Assembly (NCBI GenBank): GCA_023935145.1
Contig: CM043705.1
Coordinates: 58,533,584-58,597,583, forward strand
Reading direction: 5' to 3'
DNA length: 64,000 bases
Source of the DNA: Bretschneidera sinensis
Lineage: Eukaryota; Streptophyta; Magnoliopsida; Brassicales; Akaniaceae
Numbering within the stretch: the first letter of the stretch is position 1; each line of letters begins with the position of its first letter. The notes under the pieces are model-generated. The model made no database searches and had not been told where the DNA came from. It saw nothing but the letters and a program-made list of their open reading frames with translations. Below are positions 1 to 10,123 of this stretch, in pieces. A program made the translations under genes and the position numbers.

Positions 1-1467
1 CAATAACACACCACACATCAGCATTTCAATGATGCAATTAATATTAAAAACAAATGCAAGTCATGAATTATTATTATTATCAGGGAAAGTCTTCCCACAT
101 GTCGACATGTTTTTATTATCTTAGAACGGCCCCCTCTCGGTTCTTTTCTTTCCAGCATATACCAACTGTCATGGTGTCCCTTTTATTTCCAGCATATACC
201 GGCAGTCACGGTTTTTCAATTAGACCGGCCCCTTCCCGGTTCTTTCAGTTCTTTTATTTAATGCATATGCATATGAACAATGATATAAATTATGCATATG
301 AATAGTAATATAACAATAACATGAATTCAAAATATTTAAATTGGCTATCCTGATTATTCTCAATTTATTATTGAAATAAATTCATAAAATTTCTCTCATC
401 ATATATCACATCCACTTATTCATCATAACTCATCAAGAATTTCACTTATCTTTTTTATTATTAAATCAGCTTATTATTTCACTAATTTCTTCTCCTCATA
501 TACTACATAAATTTATTAACCAAAACTCGTCAAGAATTTTATTTATCACCATCACTATTAAATTAACTCATTTTTCTAATAATATTTCTTCTCACAGAAT
601 AATTTTCTACGTGTCCAATATTTATATCATACCTATCAATCAAATTTTCATCTACCACCAAAGCATAAGCTAATAATTTATTTTATTATTATCATTGGAT
701 ATTTGATTTTTATTTAGATTACTTAAAGTAAATCCAACTCACCACGTAGCGCTTAAAGCTACCCATGGATCACCTCCTTGCCTTTCCTGTTCCTCTCAGC
801 AATTTCCCCTAGTTGCTCATAGTCAACACTTGACATTGTGTTTATATTAAATTTTTAATTTATTCTTCAATTCGTTATAAACCATACCCTTCAAAAATTC
901 TCACTTTGACATCCGAGAAATTTCATGAATGCTAAAAATCCAAAAATAAACACTATGTTATTACCTTATGTATTTCTAATAGCTTCTCATGACTCTATAA
1001 GATTCCTTCGTAAACCCCTTCAAAATTTTACCCTTTCAACCTTTCTTTCTGTCCCAAAGTATTTAGAGAAATAGAGAAATTGAAGGAAAACCAAACTGAT
1101 AAGTAATAAGGTAATTTACGTTTATATATATATAAGAAAAATTTGTTGAAACGGCATCCCAAGATTTTTTGCAAACTTAGCATGCATTCTCCCACAAGTC
1201 TTCACATTTTGCAACTTGGAAGACATGCAAGATGCCCATTTAACTTGGCAGCAGGTGGCAGCACCTGCTGCCATGTTTTTTGGGTTTTTTTTAAAGAATT
1301 TTTTTCTTTTTTTTTTCCTTTTCCTTTTCTTTTATATTATTCATGAATATTTTTTTAGAATTTTTTATTCAAATAATAATAAACCTTTCACATATATTTT
1401 ATTTTAATTCCATGTCATATTTATTAAATTACTTCTTTACCCTTATTTTACGAATACGAGTATTACA
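1..1467 (-). mobile_element. Tekay-like chromovirus LTR piece (solo LTR or 5' LTR), cut by window edge
   Basis: AT-rich, no credible gene. It resembles the chromovirus LTR at 47686-49473 in the same orientation: the stretch near 90-115 (GGGAAAGTCTTCCCACATG) matches 48135-48160, and 727-815 matches 48556-48645 (CCACGTAG, then AAAGCTACCCATGGATCAC). The right end, TATTACA at 1461-1467, equals the start of a minus-strand LTR (TGTAATACTCG), as at 49473. The element body, if any, lies left of the window. It abuts Copia pol sequence at 1468, so it probably inserted into that Copia element. The short reading frames inside are not genes. Confidence 0.7.
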
Positions 1468-2030
1468 AGTTTACAGAGTTCTGAGATATCCCAAGATGAC
1501 ACCGAGTAAGGGTCTATTTTTCTTAAGAAGCTCTAAAAGAAATGTTGAAGTTTTTTTAGATGCAGACTGGGCAGGTTCAGTAACGGATCGCAAATCAATA
1601 TCAGGCTATTGCTCCCATATGTGGAGTAATTTGGTAACTTGGAGGAGCAAGAAACAATCTGTTGTAGCTTGCAGTAGTGTAGAAGCTAAATTCTGAGCCA
1701 TGGCATAGGGTATTTGTGAAGGCATTTGGTTACATAGACTACTATCATAATTAAAGGTGACTTTAGATCAACCTATGGAATTATTTTGTGACAATCAAAT
1801 GGCAATCAGTATTGCTAAGAATCCAATTCATCATGACAGGACAAAACATGTTGAGATCGATCGTCATTTCATTAAAGAGAAAATTGATGAAGGAACTTTC
1901 GTTGTTAGTTGTATCTCGATAAATTGTCAAACTGCTGATGTACTCACGAAGGCTCTTGCCAGATTAAACTTCGATGATTTGTCAAGAAAGCTAGGCATAA
2001 TCAACATTTACAGTGTGGCTTGAGAGGGAG
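1468..2030 (+). pseudogene. Ty1-copia pol fragment: end of RT and RNase H, broken
   Basis: This is the C-terminal end of a Copia polyprotein. 1468-1696 reads VLRYPKMTPSKGLFF, then the RNase H block VFLDADWAGS...DRKSISGYC and the conserved WRSKKQSVVACSSVEAKF. A stop follows (EAKF is normally continued by RAMA). 1757-2023 continues with LFCDNQMAISIAKNP, the HDRTKHVEIDRHFIKEK block and QTADVLTKAL, which end Copia RNase H. Everything upstream (gag, protease, integrase, most of RT) is missing because the chromovirus LTR abuts at 1467. It cannot encode active enzyme. Confidence 0.85.
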
Positions 2031-2325
2031 TGTTGAAATTCAAGCCTTCTCCTTTATAGATTTTCATAATAAGTATTTATTGTAGAATAATTTGTATTTA
2101 TTATTCCGTCATTTATTGGGTAATTAGGTTGATTGTAATTAGCTGGTAGTTTCCCTATTCTTGTAATTATGTGATTTCTTTTCCGTTTATGATAAATTCC
2201 TTCCAGAATTGTCTCGCCTATGTACTCTATATATTTTCAGTTTCTTTCTTAATGAAAAATATATGAAGAATCATAGAATGATTTGAGTCTGTGTTCCTCC
2301 AATCTTTTCGTCTTCATTTTCTACA
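2031..2325 (+). repeat. 3' LTR of the truncated Copia element
   Basis: A purine-rich tract (GAGAGGGAG, 2022-2030) directly precedes TGTTGAAATTCAAGCC at 2031, the usual polypurine tract to LTR-start arrangement. The right end is probably CTACA at 2325, or TACTACA at 2334; without the 5' LTR it cannot be fixed. The LTR ends just ahead of the receptor-kinase pseudogene, so the insertion sits at or next to that gene's 5' end. Confidence 0.7.
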
Positions 2326-2340
2326 CTTACTACATCACCT

Positions 2341-3353
2341 ATGCCTAAACCACCAATGCCACCATTTTGCTCTATTCTCACTATATTACTAACTTTCTCA
2401 CTTTTCACCATTACTAGAGTTGCTAACATGTATTCTTCTTCTTCTTCTTCAAAATTGAAGGACACCAAATCTTTTTGTCCACCTTTTACTTCTTCCCTTC
2501 CTTTTCCTTTTTCTGCATCTCCTGGTTATGGCCACCCTTCTTTCAAAATCAAATGCACCTCTCCTCACTTTATCATCTCCATTAACAATCTCTCTTTTAC
2601 TCTCCTTCACTATAACCCCAACTCCTCCACTTCCATTCTCTTTCCCCAACCCAAAATACACACAACAACAAAATCGACTCATAAGACTAATAATTGCTCC
2701 TCTTCACTTCTTCTCCATTTTCAATCACTCTATCAACCTCTCTGGCTCCCCATTTCGAGTGTCTGACAATTTTTGCTCTCTTTTCTCTATTCATTGCCCC
2801 CGTTCACCTTCAAATCTACCAAACTGCAGTCACTGCCCATGGGAATGCAAGCTGATCAAGACCCAGGTCATCTCCTTCACGGATGTGGATGCACGCGCCG
2901 TCCTCTATCAGAGCAAGGTTACCAAAGTGATCTCTTGGGGTTTCTTGAGAATTTCTTCTCAAAATGGGGGATCGAAGTTGAATGGGATGAATCTCAAGAC
3001 CCTTACATCTTGAGCTGTAAGAGTTATCAGGCCAAGAACGACGTTTACGGCTTCAATTCCTCTAACCCAAACAAGTATTTTGTTTACTTTAAATTCAAAT
3101 CTCGCTTTTCGCCCACATGGATTAGCCAAGATAATCCCAATAGAGTAGCAATCTTCCCTTCTGTCTTCGCATTGACATGTTTATTGCTTTGATTCTAGAT
3201 TTTTGTAGAAAATTTTCATTTTAGAAGGTTAAATTCATTAGCCAATGAGGAAGATCCAACCACTCTGTTCCTTCACTACCACCGCTCAGCTAGTCTCCTC
3301 CCTCAAGTTTTCACCTACGAAGAGCTCAAGTCCTCCACTAACCGATTCGACCC
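2341..3353 (+). pseudogene. LRK10L/WAK-like receptor kinase, ectodomain half (pseudogene part 1)
   Basis: The ATG at 2341 (or 2356) opens a signal-peptide-like stretch (FCSILTILLTFSLFTIT), then a cysteine-poor relic of the galacturonan-binding WAK domain (FCPPF...GYGHPSFKIKC). The reading then shifts frame near 2690-2760 to INLSGSPFRVSDNFCS and PNLPNCSHCPWECKLI, and again near 2850 to GFLENFFSKWGIEVEWDES, the WAK-associated C-terminal type. A hydrophobic run (VFALTCLLL) near 3165 marks the membrane segment. 3280-3353 gives PQVFTYEELKSSTNRFD, the juxtamembrane motif preceding the kinase. Frameshifts, lost cysteines and a stop after the membrane segment make it non-functional. The gene resumes at 11304 beyond a Copia insertion. 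Intact relatives are plasma-membrane receptor-like Ser/Thr kinases. Confidence 0.8.
3349..3353. repeat. Target-site duplication GACCC (left)
   Basis: GACCC directly precedes the 5' LTR and is repeated at 11299-11303 directly after the 3' LTR. Removing the element and one copy restores the reading RFDPK across the kinase start. Confidence 0.93.
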
Positions 3354-3667
3354 TATTGACCCTTATCTAAATTTTAATAATGATAAAACACTACTCTAAT
3401 TATACTAACAGTTTTATGTAAGTGCTTAAATGATAAAAGCATTCAGTAAAGAATCAAGATGTAAGAACTCAACCCGTATCAGACACCAAGTCAAGACAGA
3501 AGATATAGTATAAGCATTAAGTTATTGAAACAAACTGTAAATCTCTTATGTTCAAGTGAGAAGCTTGTCTTATGGCTCTTTTTATAAAAGTATTTTGACA
3601 AAACTACTTATTCAAACTCTTCTAGGTTAAAAACATTTTTTAACATGAAAAATTGGGTTGAAGGGCA

Positions 3668-3893
3668 ACCCAGTCAACTGGCTCTTTACACCAGTCGACT
3701 GGGATATAGGACAAAATGTCCCCAGTCGACTGGGTGATCTATACCAGTCGACTGGCAACTGGGACAGTGAGTTCCCAGTCGACTGATGCTTAGAACCCAG
3801 TCGACAGGTACTCTCCCATAGCCTAAAAGTGAAAATTTTCACTTGACTTAGTCAACTGAGTTTTACTGGTACTAAGACCCAGTCGACTGGTAA
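3668..3893. repeat. CCAGTCGACTGG palindrome array in U3
   Basis: About nine exact or near copies of the 12-bp palindrome CCAGTCGACTGG (core GTCGAC) at irregular spacing of about 15-40 bp. The array ends about 90 bp upstream of the LTR TATA box. The 3' LTR has the same array, more decayed, at 10439-10664. Confidence 0.9.
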
Positions 3894-3985
3894 TTCAAAA
3901 AATATGACCGTTTGAAACGCCAGACTTGAGAATTTAATACACCAAACCTACCAAGTCAGTGTCTAACGGCCATATTAATTCAAGG

Positions 3986-3995
3986 CTATATAAAC
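3986..3995 (+). promoter_or_regulatory. TATA box of the SIRE-like 5' LTR
   Basis: CTATATAAAC, 90 bp after the palindrome array; the same box lies at 10756-10765 in the 3' LTR (CTATATAAAA). Predicted start of element transcription is about 30 bp downstream. Confidence 0.65.
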
Positions 3996-4530
3996 CCATT
4001 TCAATGAGCATTTAAAATAAGAAGATTACACATTCAATTAAGAGTTTGCTCATTAATACTCAAAAGTTTTGAAAAATTTATTGTTGAGCCACTCTTCAAG
4101 CTTTTATTTGAAAGAGAGATATTGTGCATTTTTAAAAGCATTCATTGCTATCTCTCTACCATTTACTTTATAGCAACTCATATTTATTGTAAAGGGATTA
4201 ACTTCCACAAGGAAGAGATTAGCTTCTGAGAGGAAGTGATTGTTTGTAAGGTTTATACAACACTCGTAAAGTTGTATGACTAAAAGTTTTAGTGGATCAC
4301 TTCAAGGAGGTTCCTTGAAGAGAGTGGATGTAGGGTCGGAATGAATCCGATATTGCCAAACCACTATAAACTGAGTTTGCATTTTCTCTTCCTTAAACTC
4401 TTTTACTTAGAGCACATTACATGTTTATAGGCTTGTGCATTTAGCTGTTTTTATAAACTTGCAAGTAATTAGTGAAAGTTTTTAAAAACCAAATTCACCT
4501 CCCTTTTGGGTTGGAACCTCAGTCTACAAT

Positions 4531-4542
4531 TGGTATCAGAGC
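4531..4542 (+). other. Primer-binding site, initiator tRNA-Met type
   Basis: TGGTATCAGAGC two bases after the 5' LTR end, complementary to the 3' end of plant initiator tRNA-Met, the normal minus-strand primer of Copia elements. Confidence 0.9.
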
Positions 4543-4583
4543 TTTGTTCTCAATTTCAAGCTTAAAATCCTTGAGTTGATCCG

Positions 4584-5557
4584 ATGGCATCAAATAACTA
4601 CTCTAAGAGACATTCTTACACTAGACCTCCCTTGTTCAATTGCTCCAACTATAATTATTGGAAAAACATGATGAAAATCTTTTTCGAATGAGAAGATTAT
4701 AATCTATGGAGAGTCATTGAGGAAGGACCTAGAATTCCTACAAAGGAAATAACTATTGGAGAAATCAATCATACAATGCCTAAACTTAAAACTGAGTTCA
4801 ATGATGAGGATTGTAGAATGACGTCTCTAAATAATAGAGCCACAAGTATCTTACATTGTGCTTTAGATATTTCTGAATATAATAAATTTTTGCATGTGTT
4901 TCGACTAAGGAGATTTGGGATAAATTGCAAGTTACATATGAAAGAACTAGTGAAGTTAAAAAAATAAAAAATTTATATGCTAGTGTCCGAGTATGAATCT
5001 TTTAAAATATCTCATAACGAAATAATTTCTCAAATGCACTCACATTTCACAACTACTATTAACAGTTTGAAGCTTCTTAGTAGGAACATTGAGGAGTTTA
5101 AACTAACAAGAAAAATCTTAAGATCTTTGCCACCCACTTGGAAAGCAAAGAAGATGACCATCACGGAGGCCAAAGATCTCGACAAACTTGATATCGAAAC
5201 ACTTCTCAGATCACTATTGACATACGAGATGGAATAAATGAATCCTATTGTCAATGATGATGAGAAGAAGAAAAAGGTGATTGCTCTCTAAGCCTTTACG
5301 AGCAACAAAGAAAAAGAAATGGAAGAAAAGGTGGAGAGCAGCGAAGAAGATGGTGAGATGGCTTTAATCGCCAAACGGTTTCACAGATTCTTGAAGAAAA
5401 GCAAGAAACCATACACAAAGGATCCCACTTCAAAAAGGGAACCACTTGTGTGTTATGGTTGTAAGAAGCTCGGTCACATCAAGGTCGATTGTGCAGCAAC
5501 AAGCAAACTATATAAGAGCTTAAAAAAAAAAAGCTATAATTGCAACCACTTGGAGTG
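4584..5557 (+). pseudogene. SIRE-like gag, capsid and zinc-knuckle part
   Basis: The ATG at 4584 (MASNNYSKRHSYTRPP) opens a Copia gag with the NYNYWKNMMKIFFE motif, immediately followed by an in-frame TGA. 4776-4967 continues (TSLNNRATSILHCALDISEY), with a frameshift near 4900 where the normal KEIWDKLQVTYE reading moves to another frame. 4977-5237 gives FKLTRKILRSLPPTWKAK. 5319-5558 holds the CCHC zinc knuckle CYGCKKLGHIKVDC (CX2CX4HX4C) that packages RNA. At least two stops and one frameshift separate the pieces, so no full Gag can be made. Confidence 0.85.
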
Positions 5558-5577
5558 ATGACAAAGAAGAAGACTCA

Positions 5578-6549
5578 TTGGATAAAGAGATCAGATACGA
5601 GGAGATTGTCAACCTATGTCTTATGGCAATCGACGACAAAAATGAGCTATCGAATTCTTCCCCTTGTCAAAATAACATTATTAGTAGTAGTGAAGAATTA
5701 ATAGAAGTTATAAATGAAATGCGTGAAGAATTAAAGAAATTCGATTCTAGGAACATCATTCTAAAAAAAGAGGTGTCATCTCTTTCTAAAGAGATTGAAG
5801 GCTTAAAAGATGAAAAAGAAAAACTATCTTCCTTGCTTTATGATTCTTCTCAAGATTTTCTTAAAGATGAAAATGAAAACTTAAAGAAGAAGATAATAGA
5901 ATTGAATGACACTATATCTAGACTTGTGCTTGGAAAAGAAAAGTTATATGAAGTGCTATCTTGTCAAAGATTAAATGGAGGAAAATCTGGGTTAGGTTAT
6001 TCTCCATTAGGCAAGCAAAAATCAAAAGAGAGCTTATTCATGAAAGTATCATGTATGAATAAAGCCTCTACTTCAAAGACCACTACCAAACTCAAAAGCA
6101 TTCCCTCATTGAATGCTAGTGGGTCTAAAAATACCAATTCTAATGCATATACTAGAATGAAGCATCCTAGAAATACTCATGCTTATATGTATGCTCATTC
6201 AATAAATGCTTATACACATCCTAAGAGTAACCATCATGTGAATCCTAGAAACAATATGTACACTCAAAACTTGCACACTGCACATGCATAACCCAGGAAT
6301 TACCATCATAGTTATCCTAGAAATAATATGCATATTCATAATAATACAAGCATGTATCCTAGAAATTATCATCATACATTTCCTAGAAATGATATGCATG
6401 TTCAAAACCCTCATAATAAAAACATGTATCCTAGGAATCCTTATCCAAAGAATTATAGATATGCACAACTAAGAAATCCTAGAAATTTCAATAACTATTA
6501 TCCTAGGATTGTGCATCATCAACATGTCTATAAATATATGGGTCCCTAA
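5578..6549 (+). pseudogene. SIRE-like gag C-terminal part: coiled coil and PRN-rich tail
   Basis: 5578-6291 encodes 237 residues: an acidic start, then a Lys/Glu/Leu-rich coiled coil (about residues 40-130, MREELKKFDSRNIILKKEV) and a Ser/Lys region. From about residue 180 the protein becomes Asn/His/Tyr/Pro-rich. After a stop at 6291 the tail continues in another frame to 6549 with repeated PRN units (YPRNNMH, MYPRNYHH, FPRNDMH, MYPRNPYPKN, LRNPRNFNN). Past 6549 the conserved GPKKFWVPK block of Copia Gag-Pol is still readable. Long coiled-coil tails are usual in SIRE Gag; the role of the PRN repeats is unknown. Confidence 0.7.
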
Positions 6550-6654
6550 AGGAACCGTATTTTCTAGGACTAACCCCAAAGGACCCAAGAAATTTTGGGT
6601 ACCTAAAAGTGCAATTATATATCCGTGTGTGATGTAGATATGTCTCCACACCAA

Positions 6655-6969
6655 AGAAAAAGGTAATTGTTGGTACCTTGATAGTGGATGCTTAAAGTAC
6701 ATGACTGGTGATAGAAGTGTATTCAAAGAGCTAACTCTAAGAGATGGCGGATATGTCACAATTGGAGACAACACAAGAATAAAGATCATCGGGTATAGAA
6801 AAGTTGGTAATGATTTCTCAACCATTGATCATGTACTATATGTGCAGGGTCTTAAGCCAAATTTACTAAGTATTAGTCAACTATGTGACAAAGCTAACAA
6901 AGTAATATTTAAAACCTCTTATTGTCTAGTTATAGACATCAAGAGTAACAAGATCAAGTTTTTTGGCTA
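6655..6969 (+). pseudogene. SIRE-like protease region fragment
   Basis: CWYLDSGCLKYMTGD at 6670-6714 is the aspartic-protease block of Copia elements (normally DSGCSKHMTG), followed by YVTIGDNTRIKIIG and DHVLYVQGLKPNLLSISQLCD. The frame stops at 6969 with KFFG. The normal continuation (rest of the pre-integrase region, integrase zinc finger and catalytic core, most of RT) is absent: the next codons belong to the end of RT. Confidence 0.85.
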
Positions 6970-7719
6970 AAGTCACTTGGTACTCCTATGAGCACATCTA
7001 CAAAACTTGACCTTGATGAAGGAGGTAATTGTGTAGACACTAAAACTTACAGAGGCATGATAGGAGCTTTATTCTATTTAACTACAAGTAAACCTGATAT
7101 AATGTTCAGTGTATGCATATGTACTAGATTTCAAGCTAATCTGAAGGAATCATATGTGATTATAGTAAAAAGAATCCTTAGATATCTACGAGGGACTCAA
7201 AACCTAGGATTATGGTACTCTAGAGATTCATCTTTTGAGGTTGTAAGATATTCAAATGCTGATTTTGCGGGGTGTAGATTAGATAGAAAAAGCACTAGTG
7301 GAACATGACAATTCTTAGGTGCAATGTTAATCTTTTGGTTTTCCAAGAAACAAAACTCGGTTGCACTATCAACCGTCGAGGCGAAATACGTAGCAGCTGG
7401 AAGTTGTTGTGCCTAAGTGTTATGGATGAAACAACAACTAGAAGACTATGACATGAACTTTAAAATTATCCCAATACATTGCAATAATACCAGTGCTATC
7501 AACTTAACCAAAAACCCTATTCAGTACTCTAGAACCAAATACATACAAATAAGACATCATTTCTTAAGGGACTATGCTAAAAAAGGTGATATAATACTAG
7601 AATTCATTCCTTTAGAAGATCAAATAGCTGACATTCTTACAAAACCTTTAAGTGAAGCTAGTTTTTGTAAAATTAGACTGTTAATGGGATTATTAGACTA
7701 TGATAAACTGTATGCTTGA
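6970..7719 (+). pseudogene. SIRE-like RT C-terminus and RNase H
   Basis: Begins SLGTPMSTSTKLDLDEGG, the linker after the RT palm in Copia elements, then YRGMIGALFYLTTSKPDIMFSV, ILRYLRGTQNLGLWY, NADFAGCRLDRKSTSGT, SKKQNSVALSTVEAKYVAAG, NTSAINLTKNPIQ, YIQIRHHFLRDY and DQIADILTKPLSE. This is a nearly full RNase H with one stop near 7307 and another near 7416. The abrupt join with protease at about 6969 shows a large internal deletion. Confidence 0.88.
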
Positions 7720-7855
7720 TTGCATCATCATTCACCATTTGCATACTTGACATCTAGTGAATGAGTATTAAACCTTATTTAATATTTCCTTCACTCAAGA
7801 TGGCATAGATAAACAAATTTCGTGCTAAGACTCTAAACTGGAAGTTTTTTTTTGG

Positions 7856-7982
7856 GTCCAGTCAACTGGTCTGCTAGTTTACCCAGTTGATTGGTGTCCC
7901 AACCCAGTCGACTGGTATGTTAAAATTTCCCTAATCTATAAAGGACCCAGTCGACTGGTGCCCTAACCCAGTTGACTGGTAT
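7856..7982. repeat. Internal CCAGTCGACTGG array upstream of the extra ORF
   Basis: Five copies of the LTR palindrome (CCAGTCAACTGG, CCAGTTGATTGG, CCAGTCGACTGG twice, CCAGTTGACTGG) between the end of RNase H and the extra ORF. A TATA-like TCTATAAAGG lies within it at 7935-7944. The array thus occurs once in each LTR and once inside the element. Confidence 0.88.
7935..7944 (+). promoter_or_regulatory. TATA-like site upstream of the extra ORF
   Basis: TCTATAAAGG sits inside the internal palindrome array, about 270 bp before the ATG at 8213, with a pyrimidine-rich leader in between. It may give the extra ORF its own transcript. Evidence is layout only. Confidence 0.35.
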
Positions 7983-8212
7983 CGCAATAAATAGTTTCTT
8001 CAGTTTTTTTTTTTTTCAGTTTTCACACCATTTTTGAAAACCCTAAGCTTTCTCTCTCTAGAAAATCTCCTCTTTCTGACCAAAATCTCACAAAAACACT
8101 CCATAGAATCCTTGATCTCATCCCCCATAACCTTTATTTCAACTTTCCACGGTTGAAATTTCTGTTTTTCCCCAAAATCTTTCACTCTCCCCAAAACACC
8201 TTATTTTCAAAA

Positions 8213-9455
8213 ATGTCTGAGAGAATCCGAATCAAAACCACTATTGGAGGACCTCACGAGCTTATTAGGCCACAGTCCAAGAAATCCATGGCACCGAACA
8301 CCAAAAGGAAGGGATTGGTAAGCTCCTCTAGAAAAAAGGCAATAATAGAGCTCGACGACTCCCTGTTTTGGAGTCCAGTCGCCAAAGAGAGGTATAACTT
8401 TATCATTCGTCATAAGAAGATCATGATGGGTAGATTCGTTGACTTTAAATCTATTCATCATGCTAAATTTGACATACTACCTCCCTTTGAGGTAGTACAC
8501 TTGGCCTCACTAGTCAAGATTCACCAAAAATACTACCCACGTCTGATTTACCAATTCTACGCGAACTTGGTGAAACCTAGTCCACTAGCTCTTCAGTTCA
8601 GAACCAGTGTGATGGGTGTGGAGTTTAAAGTCAACACTGACCTTCTGGTGAGCATACTGGGGATTTCTGTGGGAGGGATCCAATGGACTCTAGACGAGTG
8701 GCCGGACAACTTCGATTACGAAGAGGGATGTTAGATCGTTAGGGGCGACCCTAATTATATCTTTTAGCCCACTACATTTCACACATGTAGTGACATACTC
8801 CTCGATTCGAAGTTGTTCAATCTCATTGTAAGTTGGACTATCCATCTACGACTTGGGAGTCAGGGCTATCTCTCGATAGATGTGGTATTGATTTGGTGTC
8901 TTAAAACAGGACACCACTTCAATATCTACCTCCTACTACTCGCTAACATGATAAAAGATGAAGCTAGTGACTCTGTGTGCCTTCCCTATGGGATACTCAT
9001 CACCCTCATCCTCCAGCACTTTCGGGTTCCTCTTTTTGCCTCTGAGGCTCAGGACATTGGCCCCAAGGATATCATCAATATCTCTTCTCTGAAGAAGATG
9101 GGGTGCACGATCTGAGATGGGATAATCTACTCCAAGGCCGGGAAGAACATCAAGATAAAAGAGGGTGACAGCAGTGAGGAGGTGTGTAGCCCTTATGGAC
9201 ACTGGTGATCGAGCACCACCGCATGGTGGTTCTAGTTTAAGTCCAGTTGGATACAGTGATCTAATCCAGGTCATTTTGAGCCTTTGGCTATCCATGCAGT
9301 CCGGGTTCCAGAGCTTGAACTCTTCTGTTGATGCCATGCATTATGACCTCCGCTCTTTTAGAGACAACTTCGAGCTACACCAAGAGCACACAGACGGCTC
9401 ATTGGCTGAACTTTGGGATCTTATACGAGACACCTCTGATTCTCCCGCTCGTTGA
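8213..9455 (+). pseudogene. Extra ORF of the SIRE-like element (plant transposon-protein type)
   Basis: The ATG at 8213 (MSERIRIKTTIGG) is preferred over 8153 because basic N-termini like this precede the conserved block. 8213-8734: KERYNFIIRHKKIMMGRFVDF, LIYQFYANLVKPSP, FRTSVMGVEFKVNTDLLVSILGI. This matches the pattern of the family known as putative plant transposon protein (Transposase_32, recalled from memory). After a stop and frameshift it continues at 8790-9115 (FNLIVSWTIHLR, GYLSIDVVLIWCLKTG, LPYGILITLILQHFRVP), then in another frame at 9165-9455 (a coiled-coil-like tail with HYDLRSFRDNFELHQEH). SIRE elements often carry an extra, sometimes env-like, ORF here; I see no signal peptide or membrane anchor. 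Function unknown. Confidence 0.6.
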
Positions 9456-10110
9456 GTTGCCTGCTCTTATCTTTTCAGTTGTTCTTGGCACGAACATTTA
9501 TCACATTATCATACATTTCAGTTTTTATTTTTGACTCCTAGAACCCCGTGATGTATGGATATATGGATTCATTTGACTATATTTTATGATTACCTTATGA
9601 TTCATATACTTGCTTTACTTTTACGCTATGTGATTACTTAGTTTAAATATTACTTTACTCGGAAATATGCTTTAACTACTTATGCTAGTGTGGAAACTTC
9701 TGGTTCATCTCGGGAACTCTTCCCAGCTCTGAATTATGCCTAGTTTTCGTACACAAGTTCCTTTATACATAATCTTACTATCCGTAATATCTATGTTACT
9801 TATTTTTTGGACTGACACCTCATTTTCTGCTGTTATCAAAGCGGTGGAGAAAAATGAGAAAATAGAAAAAATATAACTGTAGACTTTAAATAGAGCATAG
9901 ATTTAGGGAGAGCATTGCTCTAAAGAACTTATTGGATATAAGACTATGTTGAGTTACTTGGTTGGGTTGATTATAAATATCTTTGAACTGTTTTACAGGT
10001 TGGTTTTATTAAAAAAAAAAAAAAAACAGAGGAAACTCTGCCCATTTTTTTTCTAAAAACCCAACACTTGGTTTTTAAAATTGTTTTCTCTCATTAGTTT
10101 TGTCATCATC
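9456..10110. other. SIRE-like element 3' untranslated region
   Basis: AT-rich, no coding pattern seen. It contains an A-run at 10011-10026 and leads into the polypurine tract. Confidence 0.7.
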
Positions 10111-10123
10111 AAAAAAGGGAGAT
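10111..10123 (+). other. Polypurine tract of the SIRE-like element
   Basis: AAAAAAGGGAGAT directly before the 3' LTR start TGTTGACTC at 10124; primes plus-strand DNA synthesis. Confidence 0.88.

Larger units (their letters stand above)
3354..4528 (+). repeat. 5' LTR of the SIRE-like element
   Basis: Runs from TATTGACCCTTATC (expected TG mutated to TA) to CAGTCTACA. It contains the CCAGTCGACTGG array (3668-3893), a TATA box CTATATAAAC (3986-3995) and the usual GGAACCTCAGTCTACA end, followed two bases later by the PBS. Confidence 0.93.

Noticed and set aside
2271..2682. Minus-strand frames opposite the receptor-kinase ectodomain
   Set aside because: Shadows of the plus-strand kinase pseudogene; low-complexity Glu and Arg runs come from its Ser/Pro-rich coding strand.
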